This document shows positions 24,004 through 30,025 of a DNA stretch of 36,499 nucleotides, piece by piece (position 1 is the stretch's first letter; each line of letters starts with the position of its first letter). The DNA is from a virus. The stretch is taken from positions 1 through 36,499 of IMG/VR virus record IMGVR_UViG_3300027985_000465. One strand, given 5' to 3'. Below the pieces are notes generated by a model, which saw nothing but the letters and a program-made list of their open reading frames with translations, did no database searches and was not told the DNA's origin. Both the position numbers and the translations under genes were made by a program.

Positions 24004-24332
24004 TGTCGTTCCTTTAGATTTGTTACTTCAATAACTTCTCCGAGCATTATCACGATAGTGTCCATTGTACCAAGTGGTGAAGTATATAATGGTCTAAAAT
24101 CCGTTCCTATCCATTCAACTCGCATAGTTGGAGCATTTTTTGCATACCCGTTACGGAATACAACAACATCAAACTCTTTAGGAACAAGTTTGCCTTTATA
24201 CGCTTCTGGCTGAATATCATCATACAGCCTAGCAACCCAGTGTTGCTTAAACTCCCTATATTCTTCTTTTTTTTCACCGCTTGCTATTTTATTAAACCAC
24301 TCTTTTTTTAGTGTAAAGTGAAGCTCTCTCAT
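24000..24332 (-). CDS. ASCH domain protein
   Basis: A 110-residue protein: ELHFTLKKEWFNKIASGEKK, EEYREFKQHWVARLYD, VVVFRNGYAKNAPTMRVEWI. This matches the ASCH fold, with the GEKxxEYR strand-turn typical of the putative RNA-binding cleft. In phages it may modify or read RNA. GGGAGAG precedes the ATG; the gene is coupled (ATGA) to a 34-residue ORF before it and overlaps the next gene by 4 nt. Confidence 0.82.
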   Translation of the reverse strand: MRELHFTLKKEWFNKIASGEKKEEYREFKQHWVARLYDDIQPEAYKGKLVPKEFDVVVFRNGYAKNAPTMRVEWIGTDFRPLYTSPLGTMDTIVIMLGEVIEVTNLKERQ

Positions 24333-24433
24333 CCAGCTCTCCCAAGTATTTTTACAGCTAAATGCCCGAATTGATATTCACAGTATGCCAATACTGCCAA
24401 AATGTGACGGATGGTTTTATTTTTTAATTTCAT
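24329..24433 (-). CDS. 34-residue ORF coupled to the ASCH gene
   Basis: It reads MKLKNKTIRHILAVLAYCEY followed by QFGHLAVKILGRAG. AAGGGG lies 5 nt upstream of the ATG, one of the best ribosome binding sites in this operon. The stop codon overlaps the ASCH start (ATGA). The sequence is basic with an amphipathic helix. Coding is supported by the ribosome binding site and coupling, not by homology. Confidence 0.6.
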   Translation of the reverse strand: MKLKNKTIRHILAVLAYCEYQFGHLAVKILGRAG

Positions 24434-24558
24434 CTATTCCCCTTTGTGTTAAATTCACATAAAAACCATACATCACGGTAGCTACCCGCCGACTTATACC
24501 CTCCAGATATAAAACACCCTGTATGGCTTGTATGTAAATTTAAATGGAGCCGGCCCAT
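24430..24558 (-). CDS. 42-residue ORF at the head of the minus-strand operon
   Basis: It reads MGRLHLNLHTSHTGCFISGG, then YKSAGSYRDVWFLCEFNTKG. The composition (His, Gly, Tyr, Trp, Cys) looks protein-like and the stop overlaps the next start (ATGA). The ribosome binding site is weak (AAGAG at a long distance). The GxKSAG segment is reminiscent of small prophage Ash-like proteins, but I cannot confirm it. A 6-bp GC hairpin (24547-24552 with 24568-24573) overlaps its start. Confidence 0.45.
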   Translation of the reverse strand: MGRLHLNLHTSHTGCFISGGYKSAGSYRDVWFLCEFNTKGNR

Positions 24559-24617
24559 TAAGGCTATCGGCTCTTATCCCACGATTTCTTTTATTTGTTT
24601 TGAACCGGCATCATTTC

Positions 24618-24647
24618 TTATAGTTTTGTTGCAGATATTTTCTTCAT
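24618..24647 (-). other. Nine-residue leader ORF with strong ribosome binding site
   Basis: AAAGGAG lies 6 nt before an ATG that opens a 9-codon ORF (MKKISATKL) in the minus-strand leader. The -1 frame then stays open with a protein-like reading (NKTIRNDAGSKQIKEIVG) to about 24575. This may be a leader peptide, or the remains of a small frame-shifted gene. Low certainty. Confidence 0.3.
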
Positions 24648-24680
24648 TTAAAACTCCTTTGTTTTATTTTAAAAGCTCTG

Positions 24681-24751
24681 TAAAGCATATTTCACCCTGC
24701 GTGTCGTGACGGGTTTTATGAACGGTTTAACGACTCTTTAAATATGCTTTA
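24681..24751 (-). promoter_or_regulatory. Long stem-loop between tRNA and early operon
   Basis: TAAAGCATATTT (24681-24692) and AAATATGCTTTA (24740-24751) form a perfect 12-bp inverted repeat enclosing 47 nt. Inside, GTCGT/ACGAC (24703-24707 with 24730-24734) and ACCC/GGGT (24694-24697 with 24711-24714) are alternative pairings. It would be in the minus-strand transcript directly after the tRNA. Possible roles are tRNA 3' processing, attenuation or a stable RNA. Confidence 0.5.
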
Positions 24752-24761
24752 TAAAGATATA

Positions 24762-24840
24762 TGGTGCCTCCAGCAGGATTTGAACCTGCAACCTATAGGC
24801 TAGCAAAGTCCTATTGTTCTATCCATTGAACTATGGCGGC
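24762..24840 (-). tRNA. tRNA-like gene with enlarged anticodon loop (Gln-like, isotype uncertain)
   Basis: The cloverleaf is recognisable. It has a 7-bp acceptor with one G-A mismatch, a D arm (GTTC/GAAC), an anticodon stem ATAGG/CCTAT, a 5-nt variable loop, a T arm (GCAGG-TTCAAAT-CCTGC) and an encoded CCA. The anticodon loop is ACTTTGCTAG, 10 nt instead of 7. After C-T the triplet is TTG (Gln); shifting by one gives TGC (Ala). It is three bases longer than a standard tRNA. It may be degraded, or adapted to non-standard decoding. It is co-oriented with the tRNA-Ser just upstream. Confidence 0.7.
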
Positions 24841-24843
24841 ATT

Positions 24844-24928
24844 TGGCGGGTAGTATAGGACTCGAACCTATAAGAGTTTTACCTCGACAGGTTAGCAACC
24901 TGCTTCATTGCCGTTATGATAACTACCC
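24844..24928 (-). tRNA. tRNA-Ser (anticodon GCT)
   Basis: An 85-nt tRNA with a perfect 7-bp acceptor (GGGTAGT/ACTACCC), a D arm TCAT/ATGA, an anticodon stem GCAGG/CCTGT with loop TTGCTAA giving anticodon GCT, and a long variable arm (GAG/CTC) typical of tRNA-Ser. The T arm is ATAGG-TTCGAGT-CCTAT, and the CCA is encoded. It would read AGC and AGT codons. Confidence 0.92.
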
Positions 24929-25189
24929 ATTATAAATATTTTATTTAACAATAGCACAGAAAACAATTTCAACGCTTCACACTTTTACCTTACGGGGTTA
25001 TTAGCTAACGCTTACTTTATATTTCTAAGTCAAGCAACTCAAACGGATAACCATTTGCATAACCTAATTCTATCACACATTTCTTAAATTATTCTTTAAT
25101 ACGTAAATAAAACATAAATAAATTATAAATAAGCTTACTTTAATAAATGATTGGTAATAATTTGAAATACAATTTAAAAAGAGGTTAAT
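24929..25189. promoter_or_regulatory. Divergent A+T-rich control region between minus and plus early operons
   Basis: No ORF is supported here. On the minus strand an extended -10-like TGCTATTGT (24948-24956) could start the tRNA-recombination transcript about 13 nt before tRNA-Ser. A 10-bp direct repeat, GCTTACTTTA, occurs at 25010-25019 and 25133-25142. On the plus strand TGGTAATAAT (25152-25161) could be the -10 for the RHH gene. The region is a likely place for early promoters and operators. Confidence 0.45.
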
Positions 25190-25342
25190 ATGGCAAAGAA
25201 AACAGTTACATTTTCAATAGATGAAAAAGTTATAGATATGATTAATGACATTGTAAAATCAAAGCCTGAATATGAAAATAAGAGTCACTTAGTGGCGGCT
25301 TTACTAATTCGTGAGCATGGCAAGCTAAAAAAAGATAAGTGA
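25190..25342 (+). CDS. Ribbon-helix-helix-like small protein
   Basis: A 50-residue protein, MAKKTVTFSIDEKVIDMIND, then helix and KSHLVAALLIREHGKLKKDK. A basic beta strand (KKTVTFSID) followed by two helices is the ribbon-helix-helix plan of Arc/CopG-type DNA-binding dimers. AAAGAGG lies upstream of the ATG. It is the first gene of the plus-strand early operon, directly next to the divergent control region, so it may regulate both operons (inferred). Confidence 0.7.
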   Translation: MAKKTVTFSIDEKVIDMINDIVKSKPEYENKSHLVAALLIREHGKLKKDK

Positions 25343-25506
25343 TGAGCGATAAAGAACTACTAAGTATAGCAGATCAAACCGCAAAGATATTGAAAAAATC
25401 TAATTGTGGTATGTATGATGTTGTTAGCCTAATAAGATTATTGGCTATCCGCGTTAAAGAACTAAACTACAAAGCAAATAAAATGACTGAAGGAGCGAAA
25501 CAATGA
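25342..25506 (+). CDS. 54-residue hypothetical protein
   Basis: An ORF beginning MSDKELLSIADQTAKILKKS, with start and stop overlapping the neighbours (TGATG and ATGA). It looks helical. The coupling to both neighbours supports translation; no family recognised. Confidence 0.6.
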   Translation: MSDKELLSIADQTAKILKKSNCGMYDVVSLIRLLAIRVKELNYKANKMTEGAKQ

Positions 25507-25781
25507 TAACACGTGAAGAAGCGAAGCATGACTTACACCAAAAGTTACAGCTTGGTATTTTAAAAATTGGTGAATATGTCGATAAACTATTCGACCAACA
25601 AGACCAACTACAACAACACATAAAATCACTCGAAGCTAAGTTAAATACTGAACAGCTTGAGTGTGATGGATGTAAATGGTATGACGAACTTAAACCATCA
25701 TCTTGTGATTGTTTAGAGCCATGTAAACGGTTCAAACATGGATGGGATAAAGATAGATACGAACCAAAGGACACACAATGA
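25503..25781 (+). CDS. Hypothetical protein with coiled coil and cysteine cluster
   Basis: A 92-residue protein. Residues about 5-58 form a helix with glutamine-rich heptads (YVDKLFDQQDQLQQHIKSLE), followed by ECDGCKWYDELKPSSCDCLE, then PCKRFKHGW. The cysteines probably bind zinc. The layout, helix then Cys cluster, is similar to the minus-strand protein at 23764-24003. Function unknown. Confidence 0.62.
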   Translation: MITREEAKHDLHQKLQLGILKIGEYVDKLFDQQDQLQQHIKSLEAKLNTEQLECDGCKWYDELKPSSCDCLEPCKRFKHGWDKDRYEPKDTQ

Positions 25782-26080
25782 ATACAACACCGATAGAGTT
25801 TATGGCGTGGGATAAAAACAAAAATTCATTTAGAAGCACTTTTGAACTGTCAATGATGGATTTGGTCAACTCTAAAAATATTGAGTTTATGCAACTCACA
25901 GCCCTACGCTCAATAAACGATGAGCCTATCTATAATCATATGATTGTGAAAGATGAATTTGGTTACTATTTTGTAGTGAACATGTTTAAATACCTTATGA
26001 TGTATGATCTTGGTAGCCGTGACTTAGAAATAGTAGGCAATCGCTTTCAGAACCCAGAGCTTTTGGCGCTATGTAAATGA
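25778..26080 (+). CDS. YopX-like protein (divergent)
   Basis: A 100-residue protein. PIEFMAWDKNKNSF at the start, MQLTALRSINDEPIYNHMIV in the middle and LEIVGNRFQNPELL at the end follow the YopX pattern (RAWD..., YTGLKDKNGKEIYEGDIV, EVIGNIYENPEL). The central GLxDKxGxxIYEGD is eroded. YopX-family proteins are common in phages and of unknown function. A better conserved paralogue lies at 27867-28298. Confidence 0.65.
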   Translation: MNTTPIEFMAWDKNKNSFRSTFELSMMDLVNSKNIEFMQLTALRSINDEPIYNHMIVKDEFGYYFVVNMFKYLMMYDLGSRDLEIVGNRFQNPELLALCK

Positions 26081-26427
26081 GAGCCCTAACAAAATACGAG
26101 CATGAACAGTTTGAAATTGCTTTTAAACATATCTCCGCTTTATCTTCAATGCAAAACGATTTCACAGAGCTTTATATGCTCCGTCACGGTAACGATAGCC
26201 AATCAGCCATACCACCTAATTATTTCACATTGTCGGAAGCAATAGGTGGCTTTAGTGCTATGCGTGCAAAATTCTGCCCAATGTACCGAAAAGAAACTAC
26301 AGAATGGTTAATACAGTTTTGTTTTGATCATCAAATACAGCCTTCATCATTCGAGATAATAGGTGCAGTTCGTAAAATAAACATCGAGCGCAAAAACTAT
26401 ACTGAACATCATTACAAAAGTGGGTAA
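26077..26427 (+). CDS. Hypothetical protein
   Basis: A 116-residue protein beginning MRALTKYEHEQFEIAFKHIS and overlapping the upstream stop by 4 nt. It contains helices and a compact FSAMRAKFCPMYRKETTEWL segment. No known motif. It is the last gene before a gene-free regulatory stretch. Confidence 0.6.
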   Translation: MRALTKYEHEQFEIAFKHISALSSMQNDFTELYMLRHGNDSQSAIPPNYFTLSEAIGGFSAMRAKFCPMYRKETTEWLIQFCFDHQIQPSSFEIIGAVRKINIERKNYTEHHYKSG

Positions 26428-26432
26428 TGTTG

Positions 26433-26441
26433 TGGTATAAT
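26433..26441 (+). promoter_or_regulatory. Extended -10 promoter
   Basis: TGGTATAAT is an extended -10 element that begins right after the upstream stop codon. The predicted start point is near 26448, upstream of a pseudoknot-like element and the gene at 26666. Confidence 0.6.
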
Positions 26442-26466
26442 ACTGATACGTAAAACATTTCTAAAA

Positions 26467-26538
26467 AGTGATAGGAAGTTCTTGACGGTTCTTCTGCCTA
26501 TCACTGTTTAGAGTTGTCTATGTGTGAAGAACCGTCAA
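26467..26538 (+). ncRNA. Candidate H-type pseudoknot in the leader of the 26666 operon
   Basis: Stem 1 pairs AGTGATAGG (26467-26475) with CCTATCACT (26497-26505), 9 bp. The 21-nt loop contains TTGACGGTTCTTC (26482-26494), which is perfectly complementary over 13 bp to GAAGAACCGTCAA (26526-26538). A competing hairpin GTGAAG/CTTCAC (26524-26529 with 26540-26545) overlaps stem 2. The 26442-26665 leader has no well-supported gene, though a 27-codon ORF without ribosome binding site lies at 26572-26655. It may be a riboregulator of the downstream operon or an independent small RNA. Confidence 0.6.
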
Positions 26539-26665
26539 ACTTCACTTAAAAACATCCTCAACTACTTTTTAATGACTGACAATCGCAAGGATTCCACTAT
26601 GGAACTTCTAAAAGTCGATACCGAAGTATCAATCACGCTTATTGATTTGGTTTAGGGGGGATAGT

Positions 26666-27091
26666 ATGACTAAATTAAAACAATTGCATAATTATCCATC
26701 TGGTGATTGTATGAGAACTGTATTTGCTTGTTTACTAGATTATGATAATCCTGAGTTAATACCAAATTTTTCAACTGCAAAAGAAGGATTTACGCAATCA
26801 ATAGAAAAATGGCTAAAAGAAAATAATCTCGAATACATTGAGATTAGTGGTAAAGAATTTTTCGAATGCCCTTTTACTCCAATTGGATATTGTGGAATTA
26901 GCGGTAAAAGCCCACGTGGTGACTATAATCATATTGTAGTTGGTAGGGCATATACTGTAGAAAAAAACGATGGGATATATCGAGAGGTTGAGTTTTTACA
27001 CGACCCATCACCATTTCATGATGGAAAATATATCGATGGAGATATTAAATGGATAGGGTTTTTAGTTAGACCACTACATGGTGATAAATAA
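26666..27091 (+). CDS. Papain-fold-like phage protein (Cys-His-Asp pattern)
   Basis: A 141-residue protein. GDCMRTVFACLLDYDNPELI near the start, a GKSPRGDYNHIVVGRAY segment and FLHDPSPFHDGKYI later are the recurring blocks of a small phage family with a likely cysteine peptidase/transglutaminase-type fold. Cys15, the His of NHIVVG and the Asp of HDPSP are candidate active residues. Substrate unknown. ATG 26666 was chosen because GGGGGG lies 5 nt upstream; an in-frame ATG at 26642 lacks a site. Confidence 0.65.
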   Translation: MTKLKQLHNYPSGDCMRTVFACLLDYDNPELIPNFSTAKEGFTQSIEKWLKENNLEYIEISGKEFFECPFTPIGYCGISGKSPRGDYNHIVVGRAYTVEKNDGIYREVEFLHDPSPFHDGKYIDGDIKWIGFLVRPLHGDK

Positions 27092-27870
27092 TGGCTGAAC
27101 GTAGAATGATGAGTAAAAAGATTATCCACTCAGACGCATTTTTAGATATGCCAGCAACGTCACAAAACCTTTACTTTCATCTTCTATTAGAGGCAGACGA
27201 TGAGGGCTTTGTTAACTCTCCTAAGCGCATACAAAGAACGGTAGGTGCAAGCGATGGCGATGCACAAATATTGATCGCTAAAAAGTTCATATTATCGTTT
27301 GAAAGCGGTGTTATTGTAATTAAACACTGGCGTATCCATAACTACATTCAGAATGATAGATTTAAAAGTTCTAATCACTTTGAAGAGCGTTCAAAGCTCG
27401 TAATTAAGGACAATAATGCCTACACTTTAGATGATGGATACAATCTGGATACAAATTGTACGCCTAGTATAGGTAAGGATAGTATAGGGGAGGTAAGGAA
27501 AGGTAAGGATAGTATAGTAGATGATACTTGCAAGTACGAATCAGAATCCGACTTCTCTTTATCTCGTGACACTCATTACGATAATCTTTCCAAAGAGTAC
27601 AAAGAAGCCTTACGAGTTTTTATTGAATCAATGGGGCTATCTTATCCTTTTGATGATTTTGTAAACAGTCTACAAGCTAAAGCATCGTACAAGTATAAAA
27701 ACTTTGTTAAGACTTATCGAACGTGGGCAAAAAATCATATCCCAAAACAAGAACAGCGCATGGACATCTCAAAACTTCCAGAAGGAATGTCGCTTCAAGA
27801 TATGCTAAACGCAGCAGGCGAAGAATGGGAACGAGAGCAAGAGCAAAAACAAATAGGGGGTTGGAGATGA
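27091..27870 (+). CDS. Phage replication initiator / replisome organizer-like protein
   Basis: A 259-residue protein. The N-terminus MAERRMMSKKIIHSDAFLDM, followed by PATSQNLYFHLLLEADDEGF and IIVIKHWRIHNYIQNDR-like segments, is the winged-helix pattern of phage replisome organizers. A low-complexity linker (SIGKDSIGEVRKGKDSI, about residues 126-145) is followed by a DnaD-like C-terminal helical domain (KYKNFVKTYRTWAKNH). Such proteins bind the origin and recruit the host helicase. The linker DNA holds repeated sequences, typical of origins embedded in initiator genes. Confidence 0.78.
   Translation: MAERRMMSKKIIHSDAFLDMPATSQNLYFHLLLEADDEGFVNSPKRIQRTVGASDGDAQILIAKKFILSFESGVIVIKHWRIHNYIQNDRFKSSNHFEERSKLVIKDNNAYTLDDGYNLDTNCTPSIGKDSIGEVRKGKDSIVDDTCKYESESDFSLSRDTHYDNLSKEYKEALRVFIESMGLSYPFDDFVNSLQAKASYKYKNFVKTYRTWAKNHIPKQEQRMDISKLPEGMSLQDMLNAAGEEWEREQEQKQIGGWR
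27471..27517 (+). repeat. Iteron-like direct repeats inside the initiator gene (candidate origin)
   Basis: AGGTAAGGATAGTATAG occurs at 27471-27487 and 27501-27517, exactly 30 bp apart, with a partial copy AGGTAAGGA at 27491-27499. Such arrays inside initiator genes commonly form the phage replication origin. It also encodes the repeated GKDSI linker, so a protein-level repeat is an alternative reading. Confidence 0.6.
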
Positions 27871-28298
27871 GAGAGATTAAATATCGTGCATTAATGAATC
27901 CTGAATTTATGGAAAAATCATATTGGATTTATGGTGAAGCTGATTATAGAAGCGACTTTAAAGATAACGAAATGTCTTTAGAGAAGTTTCACAGACATAT
28001 TAGGGCTAATAGAGCATTACGTGAGACTATGACAGAGTTTACTGGATTGTTTGACAAGCAAGGTGTAGAGATTTATGAGGGGGATATTCTGGGAAGATGT
28101 TTTGATGATTACGATGAAAATTGTATAGTTAAATATAAAAGTGGAATGCTTATACTTGAAACTGTAAAATGCAAAGCTATTAGACCGTGCAACATTGATA
28201 GAGGCTTTGGGTGGTCAGAGCTTAAATACTACCATCATTATAGGAATGGGTTTGAAGTAATCGGAAACATTTATGAGAATAGTGAGTTGCTCAAATGA
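27867..28298 (+). CDS. YopX family protein
   Basis: A 143-residue protein starting REIKYRALMNPEFMEKSYWI, with the diagnostic TEFTGLFDKQGVEIYEGDIL and ending FEVIGNIYENSELL. It is the better conserved of two YopX-like proteins here. ATG 27867 has GGGGGTTGGAG upstream and overlaps the initiator stop (ATGA). Function of the family is unknown. Confidence 0.85.
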   Translation: MREIKYRALMNPEFMEKSYWIYGEADYRSDFKDNEMSLEKFHRHIRANRALRETMTEFTGLFDKQGVEIYEGDILGRCFDDYDENCIVKYKSGMLILETVKCKAIRPCNIDRGFGWSELKYYHHYRNGFEVIGNIYENSELLK

Positions 28299-28867
28299 AA
28301 GAAAAACTAACCGATGAGCTAATCACAGCTCTACTAGAAGTAATGAACATTCCAAAGTCAGGATACATAGAAGCGTCATTGTGTGAAAAGTTAGAACCAC
28401 TAAATCCAAAGCATTACACCGAAGTGATGAAAAACTTAATGGATAACCAAGATAGATACGCTAAACCAATCGAAAAGGTGTCTACAGCAATTCAAAAGAG
28501 CCTAGACCGATATTGTCACCCTAAAACCGTTTACGAGCTTTTAAGCCTATTTAAAAGATCGTATAGAGGGCGTGTTATTTCAGATGAGTGCGCCACTTTT
28601 TACAAAGGGGTAAAAATTGCTGTATCGGCAGATGGTGATTACTTGGTGAATCTTTATAACGGACAAAAGCTAAATGAGGCGGACACAATCGAAGTGATAG
28701 AGTGGTGTTTAGATAATCCTGAAAAAATAGGAGTAGACAATAGACATGAGTTTGTATCTATTCCTAGCAAATTAGGAACAAGCTACGGTGATGTAGTACA
28801 GATCGAAGCTCAATCACAAAAAGTACAGCATTTAATAGTTAATTTAGCAAAGGACAAACAATGCTAA
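28295..28867 (+). CDS. Hypothetical protein downstream of the initiator
   Basis: A 190-residue protein (KEKLTDELITALLEVMNIPK) with an all-helical N-terminal half and an alpha-beta C-terminal half. It overlaps the YopX gene by 4 nt. Its place after the initiator makes a replication role such as helicase loading conceivable, but no motif such as Walker A is present. Confidence 0.6.
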   Translation: MKEKLTDELITALLEVMNIPKSGYIEASLCEKLEPLNPKHYTEVMKNLMDNQDRYAKPIEKVSTAIQKSLDRYCHPKTVYELLSLFKRSYRGRVISDECATFYKGVKIAVSADGDYLVNLYNGQKLNEADTIEVIEWCLDNPEKIGVDNRHEFVSIPSKLGTSYGDVVQIEAQSQKVQHLIVNLAKDKQC

Positions 28868-29166
28868 TAAACTGTATAGAGTTAGAAAAACTTGGATACA
28901 CAAGAACAAAAGCGCATGATCTATCAAACCAGCTATGTATCGCTTTAAGATATACAAATAAGCAATGCTATATCGATGTTGTACGCAATGGGAAGAAGTT
29001 TAATATGTACCAAAACATAAGAAGTATTGAAAGATCAGCGGTTATAGATTTATGTAACTCAAAGATTGAAAAGTCAAAGACAAATAAAAGAATTAATGTA
29101 AGTCAATGGGAAGAATTAAAAGAAAAGTTAGAAAATTCACTAAAAACTATTGACATAGGAAAATAA
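28861..29166 (+). CDS. Hypothetical protein
   Basis: A 101-residue protein (MLINCIELEKLGYTRTKAHD) with a helix, strands around YIDVVRNGKKFNMY and a basic C-terminal helix. The first part resembles a small DNA-binding motif, but not strongly. The end of the gene overlaps the operator-promoter of the next operon. Confidence 0.58.
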   Translation: MLINCIELEKLGYTRTKAHDLSNQLCIALRYTNKQCYIDVVRNGKKFNMYQNIRSIERSAVIDLCNSKIEKSKTNKRINVSQWEELKEKLENSLKTIDIGK

Positions 29167-29178
29167 TTCCTATATAAT
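29150..29178 (+). promoter_or_regulatory. Full-consensus promoter with internal operator-like inverted repeat
   Basis: TTGACA (29150-29155), a 17-bp spacer and TATAAT (29173-29178) match the sigma-70 consensus exactly, the only such promoter seen here. The spacer holds a perfect inverted repeat ATAGGAA-AATAA-TTCCTAT (29155-29173) that touches both hexamers. A dimeric repressor bound there would block polymerase. Probably an early promoter shut off later. Confidence 0.8.
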
Positions 29179-29202
29179 GGTTATATCAAAACAAAAGGAT
29201 GG

Positions 29203-29439
29203 ATGAAGATGAAATATTATGTTATGAATGAGGCTAAAAATGGTCTTAAGTTGCTATTAGCAAATCTTGTAAAAACAAATGGTGAAAAATGGACGTATGA
29301 TATTGATAAGGCTTATTTTTTCAACAATGAAGAAGATGCAAAGTCACGGTTAAAATACAATCACAAAGTTATTAATGAAGCTGATGCAAAAAAAGCATCA
29401 TGCGATAACTTGGCATTGAAAATTATGGGTGCTGCGTGA
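29203..29439 (+). CDS. Hypothetical protein under the strong promoter
   Basis: A 78-residue protein (MKMKYYVMNEAKNGLKLLLA), mixed alpha-beta. AAAGGAT precedes the ATG; a second in-frame ATG is two codons later. It is the first gene of an operon driven by the consensus promoter, so it is likely strongly expressed early. Function unknown. Confidence 0.6.
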   Translation: MKMKYYVMNEAKNGLKLLLANLVKTNGEKWTYDIDKAYFFNNEEDAKSRLKYNHKVINEADAKKASCDNLALKIMGAA

Positions 29440-29780
29440 AACCAACTCAAAGACAAATATCCAAATACTATGGAGTAACAGAGCGAACGCTTCGTAATTG
29501 GGATAAAGCAACATGCGGGAGACAGCACTTGCTGGAAGCTGCAAAAAATTACTATATGGATCATTGCTTTAATGAAAAAAAAGCAAATGAAGTACATATA
29601 AATCAAACACTAAACAGAGATGATGAGCTAGAAGAAGCGGTATTCCTATCAATAGTTGGAATGAACGACATTAAAAGCGGAAGCAAGCTAACGGGCGCTT
29701 TTCATATCGAAGGAGCTATTATTATGCTCCAGCGTATTGTTAAGCAGATCGAAAAAGAATATCAAGAATTTGGAGGGTGA
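29436..29780 (+). CDS. Helix-turn-helix phage protein
   Basis: A 114-residue protein starting KPTQRQISKYYGVTERTLRN, an N-terminal helix-turn-helix like that of short phage regulators or terminase small subunits. The rest is helical (LEEAVFLSIVGMNDI, IIMLQRIVKQIEKEYQE). It overlaps the upstream stop by 4 nt. It may bind DNA, perhaps its own promoter; inferred. Confidence 0.65.
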   Translation: MKPTQRQISKYYGVTERTLRNWDKATCGRQHLLEAAKNYYMDHCFNEKKANEVHINQTLNRDDELEEAVFLSIVGMNDIKSGSKLTGAFHIEGAIIMLQRIVKQIEKEYQEFGG

Positions 29781-29781
29781 T

Positions 29782-29979
29782 ATGAAAAGTTATGTAAAAA
29801 AAGGTGACATTGTAAATATAAATGGGGTTTGGGGGAATGATATTGTTGAGTATGTAGAAAAAAATAATGGTTTAAGAGTGGCTACGAGCAGAGGATACTA
29901 TGTTGATATTAGCCAAATTACAAAAATAGAAGATAATTCTATTTATTCTAAAGAACAATATTTAGAAGATAAAAAATAA
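29782..29979 (+). CDS. Small hypothetical protein
   Basis: A 65-residue protein (KSYVKKGDIVNINGVWGNDI), a small beta barrel-like pattern. GGAGGG precedes ATG 29782; an upstream in-frame start at 29737 lies inside the previous gene and was rejected. Role unknown. Confidence 0.58.
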   Translation: MKSYVKKGDIVNINGVWGNDIVEYVEKNNGLRVATSRGYYVDISQITKIEDNSIYSKEQYLEDKK

Positions 29980-30025
29980 TATCATAATAACACATACAAG
30001 TAATACTAATATTGTGGATGGTAAG

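Noticed and set aside
24434-24620. A third tRNA in the minus-strand leader
   Set aside because: A GC-rich hairpin and a GGTTCAAA-like stretch look tRNA-like, but no acceptor, D and anticodon arms can be arranged around them.
25190-25342. Lysogeny control gene
   Set aside because: The RHH protein lies at a divergent promoter, but no integrase, excisionase, attachment site or CI-type repressor was found, so a temperate life cycle is not supported.
26572-26655. 27-codon ORF (MTDNRKDSTMELLKVDTEVS...) before the 26666 gene
   Set aside because: It lacks a ribosome binding site and ends inside the ribosome binding site of the next gene. It could be translated by chance, but support is too weak for a gene call.
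26428-26665. CRISPR-like array from repeated complementary segments
   Set aside because: Segments are inverted complements forming stems, not regularly spaced direct repeats. No array or cas gene appears anywhere in the window.
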